The notes under the pieces are model-generated. The model was not told the DNA's origin, made no database searches, and worked only from the letters and a program-made list of their open reading frames with translations. From NCBI GenBank assembly GCA_947375185.1, contig CANCEU010000005.1, positions 1 through 64,000 of the forward strand: a stretch of DNA of 64,000 bases, read 5' to 3'. The position numbers and the translations under genes are program-made. This stretch comes from Chitinophagaceae bacterium (lineage in GTDB: Bacteria > Bacteroidota > Bacteroidia > Chitinophagales > Chitinophagaceae). Positions 53,984 through 63,237 of this stretch are shown one piece after another. Every line of letters begins with the position of its first letter. The stretch's first letter is position 1.

Positions 53984-55300
53984 TTGGAATATCACTTATT
54001 GCAACAAGATGCATCCCTACTTTTGTTAATGCTAGTACTCTTGTTTTTGTCATTTTCAATTGCAGGCGCTGAAGTTGCTTTTTTTTCCCTGTCGTACAAA
54101 GACGTTCAAAATTTAAAAACAAAAAATAATAAAGCATTAAAGCGTATAGTACATCTTTTAGAGGATCCTAAAAAATTGCTCACCTCAATGCTGATTGCAA
54201 ATAGTTTTATAAACATTTGTATTATTTTAATTGCAAATATTTTAATAAATAATTTGTTTGTTTTTGATCAAATTGGAATTCCTGGCATTGAATTTTTAGT
54301 TAAAGTAATTGCAGTAACATTACTGCTGTTGTTTTTTGGCGAAATCTTGCCTAAGGTAATGGCCACGCAAAATAACATTCGATTTGCTAGTGATTTTGGG
54401 GGTATTATTCAAGTTGTCTATTTTATTTTTTCTATGCCAAGTAGTATCATGGTGAAGTATACAAATATTATTGAAAATAAATTAGCAAGAAAAAACTACG
54501 GCACTACCTATAGCATGGAGGAGCTTGATCATGCGATTGATTTAACTACGTCACCCAATCATCAAGAGAACGAAAAAAAAATATTAAAAGGGATTGTTAA
54601 GTTTGGAAATATTACGGTGAAACAAATTATGAAAACCAGACTGGATGTTTATGGTGTTGACGAATTAATTCTTTTTGATGAATTGTTGGAGCATATCAAA
54701 GAACACAATTATAGTAGATTCCCTGTTTACAAGGAAGATTTAGATACCGTAGTTGGAATGATTCATACAAAAGATGTTTTGCCTCATATTAATAAAGAAA
54801 AGGAGTTCAAATGGAATGCTTTAATTAGACCTGCCTTTTTCGTGCATGAACAAAAAATGGTCGAAGATTTACTGAAAGAATTTCAATTAAAAAGAATTCA
54901 CTTTGCAATTGTTGTGGATGAATTTGGAGGCACTAGTGGCATTATTACATTAGAGGATATTTTAGAAGAGATTGTAGGTGATATAAAAGATGAATTTGAT
55001 GAAGAGGAATCTATGATTAAAAAAATAGACGATTTTCATTATTTAGTGGAAGGCAAAACATCCATCATTGACTTGTGTAATTTTATAGAACTTTCAAGTG
55101 GATTTTTTGATACAGTAAAAGGAGAGAGCGACACTGTTGCCGGTTTATTTTTAGAATTAGCAGGTGCATTTCCAACATTGCAGCAGGTTGTAAAATTTAA
55201 GCAGTTTAGTTTTACTGTATTGGAAATTCAAAAAAACAGAATTCATAAAATTCAATTAATTATTAATCCTCAATCGGGCCTAGCTGCTGAAAATGCATAA
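53984..55300 (+). CDS. gldE: Gliding-associated membrane protein GldE (DUF21/CBS/CorC)
   Basis: A 438-residue integral membrane protein. The DUF21/CNNM-type membrane domain (about 1-175; FSIAGAEVAFFSLSYKDVQNL, FFGEILPKVMA) is followed by two CBS repeats (about 200-325; FGGTSGIITLEDILEEIVGDIKDEFDEE) and a CorC/HlyC domain. Context with mutY and gldD supports GldE over an ordinary hemolysin-like transporter. The start is TTG 53984; the next in-frame ATG would remove part of the first membrane helix. Confidence 0.88.
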   Translation: MEYHLLQQDASLLLLMLVLLFLSFSIAGAEVAFFSLSYKDVQNLKTKNNKALKRIVHLLEDPKKLLTSMLIANSFINICIILIANILINNLFVFDQIGIPGIEFLVKVIAVTLLLLFFGEILPKVMATQNNIRFASDFGGIIQVVYFIFSMPSSIMVKYTNIIENKLARKNYGTTYSMEELDHAIDLTTSPNHQENEKKILKGIVKFGNITVKQIMKTRLDVYGVDELILFDELLEHIKEHNYSRFPVYKEDLDTVVGMIHTKDVLPHINKEKEFKWNALIRPAFFVHEQKMVEDLLKEFQLKRIHFAIVVDEFGGTSGIITLEDILEEIVGDIKDEFDEEESMIKKIDDFHYLVEGKTSIIDLCNFIELSSGFFDTVKGESDTVAGLFLELAGAFPTLQQVVKFKQFSFTVLEIQKNRIHKIQLIINPQSGLAAENA

Positions 55301-55880
55301 AATTCTCTTTACTATTATTACATTTAGTATCTTTTTTGCAATTGCTTGCAATAGTCCATTTATACCTAAAAAAAAGGGGTATGAAAAAATGTACTTCACT
55401 AACCATGCATATCAAGTTTTTAATGAGGCAGGATATCCATATTCATTTGAATATCCAGTGTATGCACAAATTGAACATAAGGTGAACTACTTTGGTGACA
55501 ATGCGCAAACAAAAGGATGGATTAATATTAATCTGCCCGCTTATAATGCGACCGTTTTTGTGAGCTATAGGCCAATTTTTCCTCATCAATTTGATACCTT
55601 AGTGAAGGATGCTTACACATTTGCCAACAATCACAATAGTAAGGCCAATTCAATAGAGGATTCTGTTTTTACTACTGAAGCTGGAATTCACGGCGTATTT
55701 TTTCATATTAGTGGGGAGGTTGCTACCAATTATCAGTTTTTTTTGACTGATTCAACACATCATTTTTTCAGGGGGGCACTTTATTTTGACACCACTCCCA
55801 ATGAGGATTCCTTAGCGCCAGCCAATGCATTTATTTTTAAGGACCTCACACACTTAGTAAATACTTTTCGTTGGAAATAA
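55293..55880 (+). CDS. gldD: Gliding motility lipoprotein GldD
   Basis: A 195-residue lipoprotein essential for gliding in Flavobacterium. The signal ends in FFAIACNS (lipobox Cys). FIPKKKGYEKMYFTNHAYQ and the YPYSFEYPVYAQIEH and GWININLPAYNATVFVSY blocks fit GldD. It overlaps gldE by 8 nt, so translation is coupled. Confidence 0.9.
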   Translation: MHKILFTIITFSIFFAIACNSPFIPKKKGYEKMYFTNHAYQVFNEAGYPYSFEYPVYAQIEHKVNYFGDNAQTKGWININLPAYNATVFVSYRPIFPHQFDTLVKDAYTFANNHNSKANSIEDSVFTTEAGIHGVFFHISGEVATNYQFFLTDSTHHFFRGALYFDTTPNEDSLAPANAFIFKDLTHLVNTFRWK

Positions 55881-55907
55881 TGATATCTTTACACCACAAA
55901 TTTTAAT

Positions 55908-56492
55908 ATGATTATTATAGATTCTGTTTTAGTGAGCGATGAGATTGTAGAAGAACAATTTGTTTGTGATTTGACAAAATGCAAGGGGGGCTGTTGTGAA
56001 GATGGTGATGCCGGCGCGCCACTTGAAAATCAAGAAAAAGATTTTATTAAAGAATATTATGACATTGTTGAACCATACATGACCAAAGCTGGGATAAAGG
56101 AAGTAAAACAAGTTGGTCAGTTTATGTACGACAGGGAATTTGGTTGGGTGACTCCAACGATAAATGGGGAAATTTGTGCGTATGGTTACAAGGATGAAAA
56201 GGGTATTATTAAATGTGCTTTTGAACAAGCGTATAATGATGGCAAAATTCCATGGAAAAAACCAATAAGTTGTCACTTGTTTCCAATAAAAGTTACAAAA
56301 AGCAAGTCAGACCCAGGAGTTGAATATTTAAATTATGAGCCTAGGGAAGATTTATGTGCTGCAGCATGTTCGTTAGGTGTAAAATTAAAAGTGCCTGCTT
56401 ATGTGTTTTTGAAAGAGTCGATTATTAGAAAATATGGTGCTGAATTTTACGATGCATTGGACGCTTCAGCTCAACATCTTCAAAAAAAGTAA
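55908..56492 (+). CDS. DUF3109 cysteine-rich protein
   Basis: A 194-residue protein of unknown function. The N-terminal motif CDLTKCKGGCC (residues 20-30) is a C-x5-C-x3-CC cluster resembling the YkgJ/FliB metal-binding motif; further Cys occur in GEICAYG, IIKCAFEQ, SCHLFPI and LCAAACSLG, enough to bind zinc or an Fe-S cluster. The family is common in Bacteroidota. It lies between gldD and lutB, 10 nt before the latter. Confidence 0.88.
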   Translation: MIIIDSVLVSDEIVEEQFVCDLTKCKGGCCEDGDAGAPLENQEKDFIKEYYDIVEPYMTKAGIKEVKQVGQFMYDREFGWVTPTINGEICAYGYKDEKGIIKCAFEQAYNDGKIPWKKPISCHLFPIKVTKSKSDPGVEYLNYEPREDLCAAACSLGVKLKVPAYVFLKESIIRKYGAEFYDALDASAQHLQKK

Positions 56493-56502
56493 TTGATAAT
56501 TT

Positions 56503-57885
56503 ATGCGCAGCATTTACGCCGATTCGTTTTTAGTAAAGAGCACCGAGAAAGCTTTTGATACGGAGCATAGAAAAAAAATAAATTTTAATATTGGCAAGTA
56601 CAATGCAGTGGTGCCAAAGGGTTTAGCCCAATTTACTGATCTTTCAAGGGTAAGAGAATTGGCGAAAAATAGAAAGTGGGAAGCTATAGAACATTTGGAT
56701 TTATATCTAACACAGTTTGAAGAGCAAATTACAAAAAGAGGTGCAAAAGTTTTTTGGGCTGAGGATAGCGAGCAAGCGTTAAATTACATTGGGGATATTT
56801 GTGAAGAAAAAAAATGTAAATCCATAGTTAAGAGTAAAAGTATGGTAACCGAAGAAATCCATTTAAATACCTATTTGGAATCTATTGGAGTGGAAAGTGT
56901 TGAAACAGATTTGGGTGAATACATTCAACAATTAGACGGCGAAGCGCCTTATCATATTGTAACACCAGCAATGCATAAAAGCAAAGAGGATGTTGCAAAA
57001 TTATTTACCGAAAAATTAGGCACGGACATTAATCTAACGCCTGAGCAACTCACATTAGTGGCTCGTAAAAATTTGCGCGCAAAATATACCGAAGCAGAAA
57101 TTGGCATTTCAGGGGCTAATTTTATTATATCAGATATAGGTGGAATTGCATTAACTGAAAATGAAGGAAATGCAAGGCTTTCTGTTTCAATGCCTAAAAC
57201 GCATATTGTAATTGTTGGAATTGAAAAAGTCATTCCCTCTATTAGTGATTTAGGTTTATTTTGGCCATTGCTTTCAAGTTATGGAACAGGTCAGCAAGTG
57301 ACCGTTTATAATAGTGTTATAACAGGACCAAGGCAAGAAGGCGAGGTGGATGGACCCGAAGATATGTATGTTATCTTGCTGGACAATGGTCGTACTGAAT
57401 TATTGGCGAACAGTAATTCAAGAGAGGCCTTATATTGTATAAGATGCGGTGCTTGTTTAAATGCATGTCCAGTTTACAAAAACATTGGAGGACACGCGTA
57501 TGAAACAACCTATAGTGGCCCAATTGGAAGTGTCATTACTCCACATTTGCTCGGCATGCATGACTATAAGCATTTAAGTTACGCTTCAAGTTTGTGTGGC
57601 AGTTGTACTGATGTATGTCCAGTGCGTATTAATTTGCACGAACTATTGCTTGAAAATAGAAGACAATCCGTTATCGCGGGAGAGAGTGATTATAGTGAAA
57701 AATTTGCTTGGAAAATATGGAAGCAAAGTTCATTAAGCCGTCGATTAATGAATCAGGGGAATGCACCTATCAAAAAATGGATTGTAAATAAAATGTTCAA
57801 AGGGTGGAGTGCTCAAAGAGCGCCATTGGTTTTTCCTAAAAAGACATTTAATCAGCTATGGAAAGAGGCAAATAAAACCCGGTAG
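56503..57885 (+). CDS. lutB: Iron-sulfur protein LutB/LldF family
   Basis: A 460-residue protein of the L-lactate oxidation complex LutABC family. The N-terminal DUF162/LUD domain (about 60-295; NFIISDIGGIALTENEGNARL) precedes two 4Fe-4S sites: CIRCGACLNACPVY (about 312-325) and LCGSCTDVCPVRINLH (about 365-380). LutA and LutC are not adjacent, so its partners, if any, lie elsewhere. Co-oriented with the DUF3109 gene. Confidence 0.9.
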   Translation: MRSIYADSFLVKSTEKAFDTEHRKKINFNIGKYNAVVPKGLAQFTDLSRVRELAKNRKWEAIEHLDLYLTQFEEQITKRGAKVFWAEDSEQALNYIGDICEEKKCKSIVKSKSMVTEEIHLNTYLESIGVESVETDLGEYIQQLDGEAPYHIVTPAMHKSKEDVAKLFTEKLGTDINLTPEQLTLVARKNLRAKYTEAEIGISGANFIISDIGGIALTENEGNARLSVSMPKTHIVIVGIEKVIPSISDLGLFWPLLSSYGTGQQVTVYNSVITGPRQEGEVDGPEDMYVILLDNGRTELLANSNSREALYCIRCGACLNACPVYKNIGGHAYETTYSGPIGSVITPHLLGMHDYKHLSYASSLCGSCTDVCPVRINLHELLLENRRQSVIAGESDYSEKFAWKIWKQSSLSRRLMNQGNAPIKKWIVNKMFKGWSAQRAPLVFPKKTFNQLWKEANKTR

Positions 57886-57923
57886 TTGTATTAAATACTG
57901 ATAGATAAACTTCTTTCCATCTA

Positions 57924-58853
57924 CTACATTCCATCTGCATCTGAAATTGCCTCCACAGGGTCCTTTTGTTTTTTCAAACTCCAGTTTACCAAGTACACTC
58001 CAATTAATGTGCAAATAGTGCCTACAATACTATTCCATGTCATTTTTTCATTTAATAATAATGAACCAACCCAAATGGCAACAATGGGATTGATATATGC
58101 ATAAAGGGAAGCTATTGCAGGTTTCAAATGCTTCATGCTATATATAAATGAAATAAAAGCAAAAATGGAGCCACCAATTACCATATAAATAATTGCTCCC
58201 CATGAAATAGCAGGTATCTCGTTGAATGGAATATAATTTCCGGAAAGTAAAGTATACAATCCCATACATGCAGCACTGATAAGCATTTGCCAGCCAATTG
58301 AATTGTATGAATTAATTTCCATTTTGGTTCTTGCGATGATAATAGATCCGATACTCCAACAAATCATGGCAAACATCGAAAGACCTACCCCTAATAAATA
58401 ATCAGGCCCATGCGCTTGCATACTATCCTTGTAAAATATAAATCCAATTCCTACGATTCCTAATAATAATCCAATGAGGGTAGGTAAGTTTATTTTGATT
58501 GCTTTAAAATAAAATCTTTCAATAAGGACAACTGATAATGGGTATAGCGCTGCAATTAATGCAGCTAAACCACTTGTAATAAATTGAAGTCCATAAGTTG
58601 CAATTCCATTTGCTGAAACAAACATTAAAAATGCCATTGCGGAAAGCCATAAAAATTGCTTCGCCGTTGGCAATTTTTCTCCTTTAATTAGAAAGAAAAT
58701 CACATAAATACTACCTCCTAAAAATTGTCGAATGCTAGCCAATTGAAAAGCTGCATGCATGTGGCTAATGCCAATTTTGCTAGCAACCCAAGTTGTTCCC
58801 CAAACAATGCTGGTAACTGTTAAAGCTAAATATGCTTTTTTTTGACTAGACAT
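57924..58853 (-). CDS. EamA-family (DMT) transporter
   Basis: A 309-residue inner-membrane protein with about ten hydrophobic helices in two EamA repeats. The start AYLALTVTSIVWGTTWVASKIG and the PAIASLYAYINPIVAIWVGSLLLNEKMTWNSIVGTICTLIGVYLV block of the second repeat are characteristic. The family exports amino acids or other metabolites; the substrate is unknown. It starts 33 nt after the purH stop on the same strand. Confidence 0.92.
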   Translation of the reverse strand: MSSQKKAYLALTVTSIVWGTTWVASKIGISHMHAAFQLASIRQFLGGSIYVIFFLIKGEKLPTAKQFLWLSAMAFLMFVSANGIATYGLQFITSGLAALIAALYPLSVVLIERFYFKAIKINLPTLIGLLLGIVGIGFIFYKDSMQAHGPDYLLGVGLSMFAMICWSIGSIIIARTKMEINSYNSIGWQMLISAACMGLYTLLSGNYIPFNEIPAISWGAIIYMVIGGSIFAFISFIYSMKHLKPAIASLYAYINPIVAIWVGSLLLNEKMTWNSIVGTICTLIGVYLVNWSLKKQKDPVEAISDADGM

Positions 58854-58886
58854 GTATTAATAAGATAAAGAAATACTTTACAAAGA

Positions 58887-60371
58887 TTAGTGTTTAAAAT
58901 GTCTTAATTGAGTCATAACCATTGCAAGACCATTATCCATGCAATATGCTACACTGTCCTTATCTCTTACCGATCCGCCAGGCTGAATAAAGGCTTCAAT
59001 TCCTTCGGCATGTGCAATACGAACACAATCATCAAATGGGAAGAATGCATCTGAGGCTAATGTAGCGCCCTTTAAATCAAAATTAAATTGCTTCGCTTTT
59101 TCAATTGCATGTCTTAAAGCATCCACTCTTGAAGTTTGACCACAACCCTTACCCACTAATTGTTTGTTTTTAATGAGTGCAATTGCATTACTCTTTAAAT
59201 GCTTGCAAATAATATTTCCAAATTCAAGATCTTCTTTTTCTGAAGCAGTACATGGTCTTGCGCCCACTTCGTCCCAATTTGTAAAATTACCAGTATCTAA
59301 TCCTTGTTCTAAAATTCCGTTTAAAATTGATTTTTGCTGAGTAGGCTTGAAAGTAACTCCTGCCTTGCTTTGTAAAAGAATTCTATTTTTCTTAGCAGAT
59401 AAAATAGTTAACGCCTCCGCATCAAAAGCAGGTGCAATTAGTACTTCAAAAAATATTTCTTGTATCGCCTCAGCTGTTGCTTTGTCAATTGTGCCATTCG
59501 TTACCAATACTCCACCAAAAGCACTCTCGGGATCTCCTGCTAATGCGGCCGTCCAGCTTTCAAAAACTGTATTTCTTTGCGCAACCCCACACACGTTGGT
59601 ATGCTTGATAATTGCAAAACTAGTTGAATTTAGGTCACCGATTAATGCAATGGCAGCATCCACATCTACTAAATTATTATAAGATAATTCCTTACCATTT
59701 AATTGAGTAAACCACTCATCTAAATTGCCATAAAAAGTTGCGATCTGATGTGGGTTTTCGCCATAGCGTAACACTTTACCTGCGGCAGGATTAAAGTAAT
59801 TGCTAATGGCAATGTCATAGTGCATTACCACTTCAAAAGCCTTTGCTGCAAATGCTTTTCTTTGTTCTAATGTTGTTACGCCTTTTTGTGCAATCAACAT
59901 TTGGTTTAATTTTTGATAATCGTCTTTTGCTGATAACACTACTAAATCACGGAAGTTTTTTGCAGCTGCACGTATCATCGATGGCCCACCAATATCTATT
60001 TTTTCGATTATTAATTTTTCTTCATCGGTTGTTCTTAATGTTTCTTCAAATGGATATAAGTCAACTATTACTAAGTCCATTTCAGGAATTTTATATTGTG
60101 CCATTTCAGCTAAATCCTGGGGCTCATATCTTCTTCCCAATATTCCTCCAAAAACGGAAGGGTGTAAAGTTTTTACACGACCGCCTAAAATGGACGGATA
60201 GCCAGTTACACTTTCAACGGAAACACAAGGAATACCAAGATCCTCTAAAAATTTTTGGGTTCCTCCAGTTGAGTAAATCGTAATGTTTAATTGATGTAAT
60301 GTTTTTGCTAAGGGCTCTAAGCCGTCTTTGTAAAAAACGGATATAAGGGCTGATTGTATTTTCTTTTCCAT
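58887..60371 (-). CDS. purH: Bifunctional AICAR transformylase/IMP cyclohydrolase
   Basis: Catalyses the last two steps of IMP synthesis. The N-terminal MGS-like cyclohydrolase domain (ALISVFYKDGLEPLAKTLHQ, GGRVKTLHPSVFGGIL) is followed by the transformylase domain with KHTNVCGVAQ, the LRYGENPHQ motif and SDAFFPFDD. I start at ATG 60371 (494 residues); a TTG two codons earlier lies partly in the promoter box. Full length. Confidence 0.95.
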   Translation of the reverse strand: MEKKIQSALISVFYKDGLEPLAKTLHQLNITIYSTGGTQKFLEDLGIPCVSVESVTGYPSILGGRVKTLHPSVFGGILGRRYEPQDLAEMAQYKIPEMDLVIVDLYPFEETLRTTDEEKLIIEKIDIGGPSMIRAAAKNFRDLVVLSAKDDYQKLNQMLIAQKGVTTLEQRKAFAAKAFEVVMHYDIAISNYFNPAAGKVLRYGENPHQIATFYGNLDEWFTQLNGKELSYNNLVDVDAAIALIGDLNSTSFAIIKHTNVCGVAQRNTVFESWTAALAGDPESAFGGVLVTNGTIDKATAEAIQEIFFEVLIAPAFDAEALTILSAKKNRILLQSKAGVTFKPTQQKSILNGILEQGLDTGNFTNWDEVGARPCTASEKEDLEFGNIICKHLKSNAIALIKNKQLVGKGCGQTSRVDALRHAIEKAKQFNFDLKGATLASDAFFPFDDCVRIAHAEGIEAFIQPGGSVRDKDSVAYCMDNGLAMVMTQLRHFKH

Positions 60372-60374
60372 AGG

Positions 60375-60403
60375 CAAAGTTAAGCCCTTCCTCTTTTTTC
60401 AAA
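60375..60403 (-). promoter_or_regulatory. Promoter of purH abutting the start codon
   Basis: On the minus strand TTTG (60403-60400), 17 nt, then TAACTTTG (60382-60375). The box ends 3 nt before the ATG, so transcription should start at or inside the first codon. Confidence 0.5.
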
Positions 60404-60430
60404 TCTGTAGATTTTCCACAAAAAACAAGG

Positions 60431-61693
60431 CTAACTGAATAACTTTTGAATAAAATATAATGAAAAGAGCCCCAATATTGGCAATAACCACTGTGTTTGC
60501 TTTAAATAAAGCCATAAATAAACAAATAACAGGATTAAATAATACAAACAGATTTGTATGCTGTTCATGGATATATGTATAGTTTCAGCGCTGGTTTTTA
60601 AAAACCAATTATTGACAAAGTGATTAAAAAACAAAATGTATTGTTCAACTAAATTGCCCCAAAAAACAGTTAAAGAAAATTGAATTGGCAATATCAGCAA
60701 TATGCCTAGCCCGTATAAAATTAAATTACTTAGTGGCACCATGATGAAATTACTGACCAATACCCATCCAGCTATTTGATGAAAATGTAAAGCAAGTATT
60801 GGAAAAGTAGTAAGTTGAGCTGAGAGGCTCATGCAGCAGTTGCTCCATAAGAATTGGACAATAGGGTTGTTGATATTTAAAGATTTATAAAATAGTTTGT
60901 AAAATAAATGTATCCCAATTACTGCTGCATAGGAAAGCTGAAGGCCAATATGACTTAGGCTTTGCATATCAAATAATAAAAGTATCAGTATGCCTCCCGC
61001 AATGGTATTTAGCATAAAACTAGTAGCTCCCATAAATTTCCCAATCGTGTAAATACTAAAAAAGATGGAAGCTCTAACTATAGAAGGGCTTGCGAATGCC
61101 ATTAAAGTGTATGTCCATACACCAATTAATAACGCAATTAATTCTACAAATAGGTACAGCTGTTTCCTGGGAAGAAAGATTGTTATGCGTTTTAGATTTT
61201 TAAACAATATTTCCAAATGCATTCCACTTATAGCAATGATATGGATAATTCCTAATTGTGTATATGCGTTAACAATGGATTGATCCATATCCATTTTTAC
61301 ACCTAGTAAAATAGCCATAGCAAATCCATTGGCTTCTTTTGTAAAAATTGTTTTATTTATTTTTTCAATAACCCAGTTTCTACATGAAATAATGATTTGA
61401 TTGGGATAAGAAATTGTAAATAATGAATGTTTTTGGGAAGCTAATTGAATAGCAATACCCCATCCAATTAAAGCAATGTAAATGCAAATGCTCGAAATAA
61501 TATTCGTTTTCTTTATTAAAGAAAGAAGAAAAAGTATGCCTATACTAAAAATAAAAATAGTGATGGCAATAGTATTCGATATTGAACTAGAACAGGAAAT
61601 GCTTTTTTGTGCAATGAGTATTCCAATTAATAAAAAGGTAGCAATAAAAACCAACGGATGAGAAGCTCTCCATCTAATATAGGCATGTTGCAT
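60431..61693 (-). CDS. comEC: ComEC/Rec2-type DNA uptake channel, membrane part only
   Basis: A 420-residue polytopic membrane protein. The competence-domain signature is visible: GFAMAILLGVKMDMDQSIVNAYTQLGIIHIIAISGMHLEILF, followed by SPSIVRASIFFSIY and PLSNLILYGLGILLI. Two N-terminal membrane helices precede a soluble loop. It ends without the C-terminal metallo-beta-lactamase domain of full ComEC (about 700 residues); many Bacteroidota homologues also lack it. It works with ComF (window 47447) in the canonical uptake route, by inference. Confidence 0.85.
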   Translation of the reverse strand: MQHAYIRWRASHPLVFIATFLLIGILIAQKSISCSSSISNTIAITIFIFSIGILFLLSLIKKTNIISSICIYIALIGWGIAIQLASQKHSLFTISYPNQIIISCRNWVIEKINKTIFTKEANGFAMAILLGVKMDMDQSIVNAYTQLGIIHIIAISGMHLEILFKNLKRITIFLPRKQLYLFVELIALLIGVWTYTLMAFASPSIVRASIFFSIYTIGKFMGATSFMLNTIAGGILILLLFDMQSLSHIGLQLSYAAVIGIHLFYKLFYKSLNINNPIVQFLWSNCCMSLSAQLTTFPILALHFHQIAGWVLVSNFIMVPLSNLILYGLGILLILPIQFSLTVFWGNLVEQYILFFNHFVNNWFLKTSAETIHISMNSIQICLYYLILLFVYLWLYLKQTQWLLPILGLFSLYFIQKLFS

Positions 61694-61735
61694 TGGCTAA
61701 TCTATGCCAATTAATAGAATGTAATTTTTCGGTAT

Positions 61736-62440
61736 TTACTTTGAACCTAAAAGGAAAACTGCCAGTTTTTTATGCAGCTCCGGCTTGTTGTTTTTCCAAT
61801 ATCCAATGGTAGCAGTTTTGATGAATTCATTGGGTGCAGTAATATCCACACCGACACACAATTTTGTTTGTGGGTGACAATTTTGAATAATTGCTTCCAA
61901 TAACTGATTGTTTCTATAAGGTGTTTCAATAAACAATTGGGTGCAACCTCGTAAATTGGCATCTGCCTCTATTGCTTGAATTTTCTTTTTTCTTTCGGTC
62001 GCGTCTATTGGCAAGTAGCCATGAAATTGAAAATTTTGTCCATTCATGCCGCTGGCCATTAATGCAAGTAGTAAAGAAGATGGCGCTGTGTAGGGCTTTA
62101 CGATGGCGCCTATTTCTTGTGCGGCAGCCACTAATATTTGCCCAGGATCTGCAATGCCAGCACAGCCAGCTTCAGAAACGATACCAATATTTTTACCCTG
62201 CTTAAGTAATTGTGTAAAGGATTGTATTTGTTCGGCTTCCACTTTATGTATTGCATGCCAAACATAATGGTCAATTACCATTTCCTTCCAAACCTTTTTA
62301 AAAAAACGCCTTGTAGTTTTTTCATTTTCAACAAAAAATGCATCACATTGAGCTATCCATTTTTGGGTGTCAGCAGGAATTGCTTCCCAACCATCTTCAT
62401 GCAACAGCATGGGCAATAGATATACGTTACCAATATTCAT
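61736..62440 (-). CDS. SAM-dependent methyltransferase, RsmI-like
   Basis: A protein of about 234 residues with the tetrapyrrole-methylase fold of RsmI, the 16S rRNA C1402 2'-O-methyltransferase. SEAGCAGIADPGQILVAAAQE, PYTAPSSLLLALMASGMNGQNFQFHGYLP and FIETPYRNNQL follow the RsmI order with diverged details, so it may be a paralogue. I start at ATG 62440, which overlaps the preceding stop (TAATG); a frame 24 codons longer begins at 62512 inside the neighbour. Confidence 0.85.
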   Translation of the reverse strand: MNIGNVYLLPMLLHEDGWEAIPADTQKWIAQCDAFFVENEKTTRRFFKKVWKEMVIDHYVWHAIHKVEAEQIQSFTQLLKQGKNIGIVSEAGCAGIADPGQILVAAAQEIGAIVKPYTAPSSLLLALMASGMNGQNFQFHGYLPIDATERKKKIQAIEADANLRGCTQLFIETPYRNNQLLEAIIQNCHPQTKLCVGVDITAPNEFIKTATIGYWKNNKPELHKKLAVFLLGSK

Positions 62441-63201
62441 TAGTTGTTGTCTTTTATCTCTTGTGTATTTAAATGCGCGGCAATTAAAGCGTAAAAAGGT
62501 GCTGTCATCCATCCAATTACTGGTACTAAATGCATAATATAAAATACAATACCATTTGCAATTGGAAGTCCTTTATGGGTACTCACATAATTGGCAGCTG
62601 ATATTCTTGATTTCTTTTCGGTTGCTAATCCGTAATCTAACATTGCATATCCAAAATAGTAACACTCCATAAGAATTGTAAAAATTGGAGTAAACCAACC
62701 TATGATTGGTATGGTGCATACCAGGATAATTGGGATTAAATAAACGATTTGCCAAAGCATATTTGTGAGACTCAACTTTATTGCACGAATTACTAAACTG
62801 ATATAGTCTACCCATTTAAATTCAAACATTTCGTTGTTTTGAATGGCAGCAATCCGTAAATGTTGATATGAAAATATAGGAGCAAATAAAATGAGAAAAA
62901 TAAATTTGAATAGGGCAAAATAGAATAACAAGAGGGTAAACCATAGCCAAAAGCTTCCCATAGTAATGAAAAAGCCAATCAAATCATTTCCCAAAGCATC
63001 TACCCATGATTTTAATCCGGTTTTCAAAATGATCCATTCGATAAACAAGCTGGAAGTTTGACTAAAATATGTAATTCCTGTTACAAAAAGGAATGCATAG
63101 ATAATTCCAGGAATTATCATCCACCTCCACATGCGATGCTGCATGATGAATTTGTGTGCTAAAAAAAATGCACGAATGGAAATGATTAATTCTTTTAGCA
63201 A
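62440..63201 (-). CDS. EI24/CysZ-like membrane protein
   Basis: A 253-residue membrane protein with about four to five hydrophobic segments (MIIPGIIYAFLFVTGITYF; TMGSFWLWFTLLLFYFALFKFIFLILFAPIFSY; VYLIPIILVCTIPIIGWFTPIFTI; LVPVIGWMTAPFYALIAAHL). The arrangement, including FAPIFSY and the final VIGWMTAPFYA, fits the EI24 domain family containing the sulfate permease CysZ. Its substrate here is unknown. It overlaps the methyltransferase start. Confidence 0.8.
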   Translation of the reverse strand: MLKELIISIRAFFLAHKFIMQHRMWRWMIIPGIIYAFLFVTGITYFSQTSSLFIEWIILKTGLKSWVDALGNDLIGFFITMGSFWLWFTLLLFYFALFKFIFLILFAPIFSYQHLRIAAIQNNEMFEFKWVDYISLVIRAIKLSLTNMLWQIVYLIPIILVCTIPIIGWFTPIFTILMECYYFGYAMLDYGLATEKKSRISAANYVSTHKGLPIANGIVFYIMHLVPVIGWMTAPFYALIAAHLNTQEIKDNN

Positions 63202-63237
63202 TTGATTGGTTTTGCAGTAAAGGTACGAAGTCCTAAA

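Noticed and set aside
53935-54030. Short frame beginning MSKFIGNFPFK between mutY and gldE, tested as an ssb remnant
   Set aside because: It shows no OB-fold or SSB motif and overlaps gldE in another frame; ssb is simply not seen here.
57886-57923. Terminator between lutB and the EamA gene
   Set aside because: Only a 5-bp dyad (GTATT-A-AATAC) without a T tract is present.
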